5,719 nt of DNA from JBEBBU01 sp041158225 (GTDB taxonomy: Bacteria; Pseudomonadota; Gammaproteobacteria; Methylococcales; Methylococcaceae). Where the stretch lies: contig JBEBBU010000058.1 in NCBI GenBank assembly GCA_041158225.1, forward strand, positions 1-5,719, in the 5' to 3' direction. The position numbers and the translations under genes are program-made. Positions within the stretch are counted from its first letter, which is position 1, and the number at the start of each line of letters is the position of its first letter. The notes beneath the pieces are model-generated. The model did no database searches. It was given only the letters and a program-made list of their open reading frames with translations, and was not told where the DNA came from. Positions 1 to 4,665 of the stretch are shown piece by piece.

Positions 1-167
1 GGTTCATGGAAGAACTGTTCGTAGCGCCTCTGCACTACGGCTTCGTGTTCTTCGGCTGGCTGGCTCTGGCTATCAGCGGCGTACTGCTGCAGACCTTTGC
101 AAGCTTTGCTAACCTGATCGGTACCCCGATCTGTGAAGCTGTTGATCAGGGTCTGATCTCCAAGTAA
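1..167 (+). CDS. C-terminal end of an unrecognised, probably highly expressed membrane protein (5' truncated by window edge)
   Basis: The frame is open from the left edge to TAA at 165-167 and gives about 54 residues. They contain one strongly hydrophobic stretch of about 22 residues (from YGFVFFGWLALAISG onward), then a short tail ending DQGLISK. An ATG lies at 6-8, but no ribosome site can be seen before it, so I read this as the end of a longer protein. Codon choice is strikingly restricted: all eight leucines are CTG and all four isoleucines are ATC, with Ala mostly GCT. That pattern is typical of abundant proteins and differs from the mixed usage of the next gene. Two hairpins follow, the second a strong terminator, so this is the last gene of its transcript. 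I do not recognise the family. An inner-membrane location is inferred from hydrophobicity only. Confidence 0.75.
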   Translation, partial: FMEELFVAPLHYGFVFFGWLALAISGVLLQTFASFANLIGTPICEAVDQGLISK

Positions 168-174
168 GCTTCCT

Positions 175-205
175 GACCGGCAGTTGCTTCCGGCCACTGC
201 CGGTC
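175..205 (+). repeat. Perfect 10-bp inverted repeat (first of two hairpins after the membrane-protein gene)
   Basis: GACCGGCAGT (175-184) pairs exactly with ACTGCCGGTC (196-205) around an 11-base loop. Outside it, TTCCT (170-174) can pair with AGGAA (209-213) across a three-base bulge, making a longer stem. No T-tract follows, so it is not an intrinsic terminator alone. It begins 8 bases after the stop codon and probably protects the 3' end of the upstream message or assists the terminator just downstream. Confidence 0.7.
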
Positions 206-216
206 GACAGGAAACC

Positions 217-261
217 AGGACCGTTGCAGATCCACTTTCAGGTTTGCAACGGTTCTTTTTT
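217..261 (+). terminator. Strong rho-independent terminator after the left-edge membrane-protein gene
   Basis: ACCGTTGCA (220-228) pairs perfectly with TGCAACGGT (245-253). The stem extends by a G-T, a G-C and an A-T pair at its base (217-219 with 254-256). The loop is 16 bases, and the T-tract TTTTTT (256-261) follows directly. The position 50 bases past the stop codon, before the next gene's ribosome site, fits termination of the upstream gene. It also means the gene at 292 is either served by read-through or has a promoter I cannot identify. Confidence 0.9.
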
Positions 262-278
262 GTCCGCATCTTTCAAGC

Positions 279-283
279 AGGAG
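279..283 (+). promoter_or_regulatory. Shine-Dalgarno AGGAG fixing the start of the gene at 292
   Basis: AGGAG lies 8 bases before ATG 292-294. It supports this start over upstream in-frame start codons near 184, which would run translation through the terminator hairpin. Confidence 0.8.
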
Positions 284-291
284 ATAACACC

Positions 292-693
292 ATGGCCATT
301 TTCATCAACAATGAAAAACCTTCTCCACGCAGAAACCGTCTGTCCATGCTGTTTCTGGTACTTTTCATCATCTGTCTCTATGCGTTCCAGAGTAAAGTCA
401 TTGTGCCTTTCGTGGAATACATGGCCAGTTCGGATTTCTTTGACATCAACACCGATGGCATTGAAGGCAAGGATGTCAGTGGCGCCGCTTATGAGCAGTG
501 CGACCGTCTTGCCATCGAACAGGATCCCAGTGTTGCCAACGTCGCCAAAGGTGACTTCCGTTACTGGGAAACCGGTGGTGGCAAATATCTGGTCAACTCA
601 CGCAATTACACCTGCAATATCCGCTACCTTGGCGGTGATCCACAGGATGGTAACAGCTGGTCACTCAATGGCATGGAAATGCACGCGCAGTGA
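292..693 (+). CDS. Unrecognised single-span membrane protein with extracytoplasmic domain, 133 aa
   Basis: Start ATG 292 has AGGAG 8 bases upstream; stop is TGA 691-693. The N-terminus carries a basic patch (PRRNR, residues 12-16), followed by a hydrophobic helix at about residues 17-32 (LSMLFLVLFIICLYAF). By the positive-inside rule, the remaining 100 residues lie in the periplasm. That part is acidic to neutral and has two cysteines, C70 (YEQCDRL) and C108 (NYTCNIRY), which could form a disulfide; a third, C28, is in the helix. The second half (FRYWETGGGKYLVNSRNYTC and on) looks like alternating beta-type sequence. I do not recognise the family and assign no function. Codon usage is mixed, unlike the gene to its left. 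It lies between a terminator and a new promoter, so it is probably monocistronic. A non-cleaved signal anchor is more likely than a cleaved signal peptide, because no clear AxA site follows the helix. Confidence 0.8.
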   Translation: MAIFINNEKPSPRRNRLSMLFLVLFIICLYAFQSKVIVPFVEYMASSDFFDINTDGIEGKDVSGAAYEQCDRLAIEQDPSVANVAKGDFRYWETGGGKYLVNSRNYTCNIRYLGGDPQDGNSWSLNGMEMHAQ

Positions 694-699
694 GCGCAG

Positions 700-708
700 T
701 GTTATAAT
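700..708 (+). promoter_or_regulatory. Extended -10 sigma70-type promoter (TGTTATAAT) for the small membrane protein-ygiQ unit
   Basis: TATAAT at 703-708 matches the consensus exactly, and TG at 700-701 in the correct register gives the extended -10 form TGnTATAAT. The -35 at 17-bp spacing (680-685, TGCACG) is poor, which is common for extended -10 promoters. The predicted transcription start is near 715-717, leaving a leader of about 21 bases before ATG 738. The element sits 7 bases past the stop codon of the upstream gene. The match is seen; activity is inferred. Confidence 0.75.
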
Positions 709-737
709 CCGGCCCCACTACCCCCGGATATCCTGCC

Positions 738-974
738 ATGAACCCTGACCGAGCCAGCCTGCACCGCTGGGCCAGAACTGCCATCGGTGGCCCCATGGGC
801 GCCGCCGCCTGGATCATGTCCGGCTGCGCTGCCCTGGCCGTGGCCTTCTGGGGACTGAGTGCTGCCATTCCGGTACTCATCATCAAAACCGCCTCCTGGG
901 GTCTCTGGGGCATTGGTGTAGCAAGAGAAGCAAAAAAACGGCCTCCTCCCCTTCACCTGCCCAGAGATCCATGA
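738..974 (+). CDS. Small two-helix membrane protein, 78 aa, translationally coupled to ygiQ
   Basis: ATG 738 to TGA 972-974. The stop overlaps the ygiQ start as ATGA (971-974), the usual arrangement for coupled translation. The start is about 21 bases after a predicted transcription start, with only a weak ribosome site (CGGA, 725-728). Residues 1-17 are basic (RASLHRWAR). About 16-62 are mostly hydrophobic and form two likely helices (GAAAWIMSGCAALAVAFWG and SAAIPVLIIKTASWGLWGIG). The tail is basic and proline-rich (REAKKRPPPLHLPRD), which suggests both ends are cytoplasmic. I recognise no family. Against it being real: short length, weak ribosome site, and long open frames on the opposite strand. 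In favour: placement directly behind a consensus promoter and the ATGA overlap. It could instead serve mainly as a translated leader for ygiQ. Confidence 0.6.
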   Translation: MNPDRASLHRWARTAIGGPMGAAAWIMSGCAALAVAFWGLSAAIPVLIIKTASWGLWGIGVAREAKKRPPPLHLPRDP

Positions 975-3157
975 ATACAAACGTCACCAGTGCATTCGCC
1001 CCAGCAGGGCTGTTCTCCTACCGCAAGTTCTGGGCATCGCGCTTTGGCGTTGCCAGACAGTTGCCTATGAGCCGGAGCGAAATGAACCAGCTGGGCTGGG
1101 ATGCCTGCGACATTATCCTCGTCACCGGCGATGCCTATGTCGATCACCCCAGTTTCGGCATGGCCCTGGTTGGCAGGCTGCTCGAAGCTCAAGGCTTCCG
1201 TGTGGGCATTATTGCCCAGCCTGACTGGAGTCAGCCAGAAGCTTTCCAGGTTCTGGGCAGGCCCACCCTGTTCTTTGGGGTGACTGGCGGCAACATGGAT
1301 TCCATGGTGAACCGTTATACCTCAGACCGTCGTATACGCTCCAACGATGCCTATACACCTCATGGAGAAGCCAATCGCCGTCCCGACCGCTGTGTACTGG
1401 TCTATGCCCAGCGCTGCCGGGAAGCCTACCGCGATATCCCGATTATTCTGGGTGGTATCGAAGCCAGCCTGCGTCGCGTCGCGCACTTTGATTACTGGTC
1501 AGAAAAGGTCAGGCGTTCAATCCTGGTGGATGCCAAGGCCGATCTGCTGGTCTTTGGCAATGGAGAACGCCAGATTGTTGAAATCGCCCACCGCATGGCC
1601 AGGGGTATCCCGATCGGACAGATGACCGATATACGCGGCACGGCCTGTCTTTTGAAGGCAATACCGGGTGAAACAGCCCTGCTGGATTCAACAGCTATCG
1701 ATACACCAGGTCCTGTGGGAACGCCTGTAGACCCTTATCAGGCATCTCCTGCCAGCAGTCAGGCATCAGATGGGTCGTGTTCCAGATCTTCCGCTGCTGC
1801 CGAGGATAGCGAACGCTTACCTGCAGTAGTGACCATCACCAGACGGCAGACTGCCAATGCCATACGCCTGCCAGCCTATGAGCAGGTACGGGATGATCCT
1901 ATCCTGTATGCGCATGCCTCCAGAGTACTGCACCTGGAAACCAATCCCTTCAATGCGCGCGCCCTGGTGCAGCGCCACGCGGATCGGGAACTCTGGGTAA
2001 ATCCACCGGCATTTCCCCTGTCCATGGAAGAGATGGACAGGGTTTATGAACTGCCCTATAGCCGCCTGCCTCACTGGCGGTATGAAAGCGCGCATATTCC
2101 CGCTTTCGAGATGATCCAGCACTCCATCACCATCATGCGCGGCTGTTTTGGCGGCTGCAGTTTCTGCTCCATTACTGAACATGAAGGCAGGATTATCCAG
2201 AGCCGCTCGGAACCCTCCATCCTCCGCGAAATTGAAAATGTCAGGGATACCTCTCCTGCCTTTACCGGCGTCATTTCCGATCTTGGAGGCCCAACCGCCA
2301 ATATGTACCGCCTGGCCTGCAAAAGTCGTGAGATTGAGGCTGGCTGCCGCAGACTCTCCTGTGTTTTTCCAGGCATCTGCAAGAATCTTGATACCAACCA
2401 TCATCCACTGATCCAGCTTTACCGCAAGGCACGGGCACTACCCGGCATCAAGAAGATTCTGATTGCTTCAGGCCTGCGCTACGATCTGGCAGTGCAGTCA
2501 CCCGAATATGTGAAAGAACTGGTGACGCATCATGTGGGTGGCTATCTGAAGATAGCCCCGGAGCACACGGAAAGTGGCCCTCTGTCAAAAATGATGAAAC
2601 CAGGCATTGGCAGCTACGAACGCTTCCGCGCCCTGTTTGAAAAGTTTTCGAAGGAAGCCGGCAAAGAGCAGTACCTGATCCCTTATTTCATCGCCGCCCA
2701 TCCGGGCACCCGCGACGAGGATATGCTGCAGCTGGCTATCTGGCTGAAGAAAAATGGCTTCCGCGCTGACCAGGTCCAGGCCTTCCTGCCATCGCCCATG
2801 GCCATGGCCACCGCCATGTACCATACCGGCAAAAATCCCATGCACCGGGTTGCACGCGACAGTGAAGAAGTTTATGTCGTCAAACGCGCTACCCAGCGCC
2901 GTCTGCACAAGGCATTCCTGCGTTACCACGATCCGGAAAACTGGCCACTCCTCAGGGAAACCCTGAAAAAAATGGGCCGGGCCGATCTTATCGGCAATGG
3001 CAAACATCACCTGATACCCTCATGGCAACCAGCCAGTGCGACAGGCAAGGCTACGACTGCATCAGGTGCGCGTCCTTTTACCACCCAGCAGCAGCATGGC
3101 CTCCCCCGTTCACGTCAGGGCAAAGGCCGACAAACCAGCGCATCCAGAAAAAAATAA
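971..3157 (+). CDS. ygiQ: YgiQ family radical SAM protein (UPF0313), full length, 728 aa
   Basis: Order of parts: the YgiQ N-terminal domain has the family signature PMSR (32-35) and GWDACDIILVTGDAYVDHPSFG-type block (42-63). The radical SAM core follows, with CX3CX2C cysteines C392, C396 and C399 in RGCFGGCSFCS, ready to hold a 4Fe-4S cluster with S-adenosylmethionine. Further conserved blocks are SDLGGPTANMY (436-446) and LKIAPEHT (526-533). A DUF3362-type C-terminal region lies around 640-680 (RRLHKAFLRYHD). All key residues are present, so the enzyme looks intact; the physiological reaction of YgiQ is not established. ATG 971 is preferred because residues 14-35 align with the N-terminus of known homologues, although the ribosome site is weak (AGAG, 963-966) and coupling to the upstream gene probably matters. 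Odd points: a Ser/Ala-rich insertion at about 239-284 and a basic low-complexity tail after about 685. Two stop codons in a row (TAATAA, 3155-3160) end it. Confidence 0.97.
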   Translation: MNTNVTSAFAPAGLFSYRKFWASRFGVARQLPMSRSEMNQLGWDACDIILVTGDAYVDHPSFGMALVGRLLEAQGFRVGIIAQPDWSQPEAFQVLGRPTLFFGVTGGNMDSMVNRYTSDRRIRSNDAYTPHGEANRRPDRCVLVYAQRCREAYRDIPIILGGIEASLRRVAHFDYWSEKVRRSILVDAKADLLVFGNGERQIVEIAHRMARGIPIGQMTDIRGTACLLKAIPGETALLDSTAIDTPGPVGTPVDPYQASPASSQASDGSCSRSSAAAEDSERLPAVVTITRRQTANAIRLPAYEQVRDDPILYAHASRVLHLETNPFNARALVQRHADRELWVNPPAFPLSMEEMDRVYELPYSRLPHWRYESAHIPAFEMIQHSITIMRGCFGGCSFCSITEHEGRIIQSRSEPSILREIENVRDTSPAFTGVISDLGGPTANMYRLACKSREIEAGCRRLSCVFPGICKNLDTNHHPLIQLYRKARALPGIKKILIASGLRYDLAVQSPEYVKELVTHHVGGYLKIAPEHTESGPLSKMMKPGIGSYERFRALFEKFSKEAGKEQYLIPYFIAAHPGTRDEDMLQLAIWLKKNGFRADQVQAFLPSPMAMATAMYHTGKNPMHRVARDSEEVYVVKRATQRRLHKAFLRYHDPENWPLLRETLKKMGRADLIGNGKHHLIPSWQPASATGKATTASGARPFTTQQQHGLPRSRQGKGRQTSASRKK

Positions 3158-3220
3158 TAAGCTTATAAGGTATTGTTCGGACAAGATTTAACATTTCCGT
3201 AATATTATCCTGATCATGCA

Positions 3221-3229
3221 TGCTATATA
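3221..3229 (+). promoter_or_regulatory. Possible extended -10 promoter for the DUF4136 lipoprotein gene
   Basis: TG at 3221-3222 followed by one base and TATATA (3224-3229) resembles an extended -10 element, in an AT-rich gap after ygiQ. I see no acceptable -35 at 16-18 bp spacing. An alternative -10, TATTAT, lies at 3203-3208, also without a good -35. The predicted start would leave about 36 bases of leader before GTG 3272. The 8-base palindrome CATGCATG (3215-3222) overlaps it. Confidence 0.35.
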
Positions 3230-3260
3230 TTGGGCAGGTTTGAATTGTACCTATTGCCGT

Positions 3261-3264
3261 GGAG
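3261..3264 (+). promoter_or_regulatory. Shine-Dalgarno GGAG deciding a GTG start at 3272
   Basis: GGAG lies 7 bases before GTG 3272-3274. The in-frame TTG codons upstream (3230, 3254) lack a comparable site. Starting at 3272 also gives a lipoprotein signal peptide of normal length (Cys at residue 19). Confidence 0.75.
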
Positions 3265-3271
3265 ACTATCT

Positions 3272-3895
3272 GTGCAGACGCAGCGCCTGTTTTTATCCCT
3301 TCTGATTGGCAGCCTGATCAGTGGATGCAGTCCGATCAATGTCAGGGATGACTATGATCCATCCATATCTTTCAGTGGAATGTCCACCTATAGTTGGCTC
3401 AAGCCTGGCGAACGCGAGGCTGACGACAATCTTCCAGATAACAAAAATCTGCCTGCCATGCTGGATGGTACCGTGCATCTGGCGGTGGATGGTGAAATGC
3501 ATCGCAAGGGTCTGGTCAGGGTAGACAATGCAAAGCCCGACTTTCTTGTCGCCTATCATTTTGCGGAAACCTCCAGAAAAGAAGCGCAGTACATGAATGA
3601 AATGTACGCCTGGTCAGATTATCCATGGATGGGCAGTGGTGATGAGGATGACTGGTGGTTTGCCGGTGGTGCCTATCGCTGGTCAGGGGAAAAGGATACG
3701 CTGGGCAAACCGGATTACGAGGAAGGTACACTGATCGTGGATGTACTGGATCCGAAGACGCGCAAAGTCATCTGGCGCGGGACGGCTACTGACAGGGATG
3801 ATTTTGGCATGGGCCCGCAGGACAAGGAAGCAGGCATCAAGGATGCGGTGAACCAGATCCTCAAAGACTTCCCACCCAAAGCCAAAAACAGATAA
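3272..3895 (+). CDS. DUF4136 domain-containing lipoprotein, 207 aa (GTG start)
   Basis: From GTG 3272 the product opens MQTQRLFLSLLIGSLISGCS: one basic residue, a hydrophobic core and lipobox L-I-S-G-C, with the lipidated cysteine at 19. Ser follows it rather than Asp, so outer-membrane sorting by Lol is expected. The mature part reads as a DUF4136 domain (PF13590): the opening DYDPSISFSGMSTYSWL block (about 27-43), the central KPDFLVAYHF (88-97), the late strand EGTLIVDVLDPKTRKVIWRG (151-170) and a final helix AVNQILKDFPPK (192-203). These match my knowledge of the family in order and spacing. An Asp/Trp/Gly-rich loop at about 121-140 is probably lineage-specific. The family's function is unknown; it is a common periplasm-facing lipoprotein of Gram-negative bacteria. 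It appears monocistronic, ending in a two-way terminator. A longer product from TTG 3230 is possible but less likely. Confidence 0.9.
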   Translation: MQTQRLFLSLLIGSLISGCSPINVRDDYDPSISFSGMSTYSWLKPGEREADDNLPDNKNLPAMLDGTVHLAVDGEMHRKGLVRVDNAKPDFLVAYHFAETSRKEAQYMNEMYAWSDYPWMGSGDEDDWWFAGGAYRWSGEKDTLGKPDYEEGTLIVDVLDPKTRKVIWRGTATDRDDFGMGPQDKEAGIKDAVNQILKDFPPKAKNR

Positions 3896-3907
3896 GTGAC
3901 AGACACA

Positions 3908-3936
3908 AAAAACCCGGAACCTGCGTCCGGGTTTTT
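3908..3936. terminator. Bidirectional intrinsic terminator between convergent genes
   Basis: AAAAACCCGGA (3908-3918) is the exact reverse complement of TCCGGGTTTTT (3926-3936), with a 7-base loop. On the plus strand, the GC stem is followed by T's and lies 13 bases past the DUF4136 stop. Read on the minus strand, the same symmetry supplies a T-tract 28 bases past the stop of the coiled-coil gene (3964). It is therefore expected to end transcripts arriving from both sides. Confidence 0.93.
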
Positions 3937-3963
3937 GATGCTCATGTGACCGCCAGAAACATC

Positions 3964-4665
3964 CTACTCCTGAATATCGGCGGGTTCAGACGCATGAGTC
4001 TGCGGGGCTGAGGCAGGTTCAGGTGTATGCGCCTGCGGGTCAGAAGCCGTTGGCGGCTGAACCACCAGCAGATCATCCAGTTTATAGCGGTACTGGTCAT
4101 TCTCACCTTCAGTACGCACTGCAGCAATCCCTGTAAATGGCTCTTTCTCCAGCAGTTCTTCAAACATGTTCTTGTCGCGATAGCGATCCAGCAGCTCAAC
4201 ACCGTAATGGTAGAGCTCGCGGTTCTTGCTCTCACATTGCTGGATGCGCTGCTGACGTTCCTCCACCGCTTTCTTGAGCAGGGCGTTGTCGGAAGCATAA
4301 GCCTGGATCTGTTTGCGCAGATCCTGATTCTGCTGCGTCAGGGTGGCAATATGATGCGAGTCTTTGCCAAGCCGCCCCTGAAGCTCGGCATTACTGCCGC
4401 GCATGGCATCCAGCTGGGACTTCTGACGGTTGACTTCAGGCTCCAGTGACTGCAGCCTGCCCATGAACTGCTGCATCTGCTGCGTCAGTTTCGCATTCTC
4501 TTCCTGTAACGCTGCCTTTTCTGTCGTCAGCTGTCTGACCATGGCCTGACTTTTCTTGAGCGCCTGGGCGGCGGCATCATTCGCCGCCTTGTTATCGGCA
4601 CCCGCATGAACTGTCAGACTGAACAACATCAGGCCGCCGGTCATTAGCCGTTTGCAAGCATCCAC
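3964..4665 (-). CDS. Secreted (periplasmic) coiled-coil protein paired with the porin gene, 233 aa (GTG start)
   Basis: Starts at GTG 4665-4663, overlapping the porin stop by one base (TAGTG), with GAGG 5 bases upstream; stop TAG ends at 3964. Residues 1-21 form a signal peptide (basic K5R6, hydrophobic 7-19, cleavage after VHA). About 25-150 are a long Gln/Glu/Lys/Leu-rich coiled coil with heptad-like spacing. A distinct conserved-looking block follows at 144-202 (CESKNRELYHYGVELLDRYR, then EPFTGIAAV and YRYKLDDLL). The tail, 203-233, is Pro/Ala/Glu-rich and holds an imperfect tandem repeat. Proteins with this block are, as I recall, sometimes annotated 'DNA repair protein', but the signal peptide argues against that and for a periplasmic role. 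Coupling to an outer-membrane barrel suggests it acts with that barrel, perhaps as a spacer or assembly partner. That role is inference. An alternative start at ATG 4644 would drop the basic n-region. Confidence 0.85.
   Translation of the reverse strand: MDACKRLMTGGLMLFSLTVHAGADNKAANDAAAQALKKSQAMVRQLTTEKAALQEENAKLTQQMQQFMGRLQSLEPEVNRQKSQLDAMRGSNAELQGRLGKDSHHIATLTQQNQDLRKQIQAYASDNALLKKAVEERQQRIQQCESKNRELYHYGVELLDRYRDKNMFEELLEKEPFTGIAAVRTEGENDQYRYKLDDLLVVQPPTASDPQAHTPEPASAPQTHASEPADIQE
3983..4039 (-). repeat. Imperfect 33-bp-spaced tandem repeat encoding the Pro/Glu/Ala tail of the coiled-coil protein
   Basis: The 24-base stretches 3983-4006 and 4016-4039 agree at 19 of 24 positions and are offset by exactly 33 bases (11 codons). 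In protein they encode PQAHTPEPASA (residues 210-220) and PQTHASEPAD (221-230). This suggests an old in-frame duplication extending a flexible tail. Confidence 0.75.

Noticed and set aside
184..291. N-terminal extension of the 133-residue protein back to 184
   Set aside because: It would be translated through the terminator hairpin and T-tract (217-261), and has no ribosome site. ATG 292 has AGGAG at ideal spacing, with basic residues and a helix directly after.
702..980. Minus-strand open frames across the small two-helix gene
   Set aside because: Their translations are Gly/Pro/Arg-rich without domain features. The plus strand has the promoter and the ATGA link to ygiQ.
1817..2404. Long open frame (195 codons) on the minus strand inside ygiQ
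   Set aside because: It lies opposite the most conserved part of ygiQ, including the radical SAM cysteines, shows no recognisable domain and has no promoter or ribosome site. It is a by-product of codon bias.
3158..3180. Terminator directly after ygiQ
   Set aside because: Only short AT-rich palindromes are present; there is no GC-rich stem with a following T-tract.
4027..4449. Plus-strand open frame of 140 codons with hydrophobic, membrane-like translation
   Set aside because: It is antisense to the coiled-coil gene. Gln/Glu/Lys-rich codons read backwards give Leu/Phe-rich sequence, so the hydrophobicity is an artefact.
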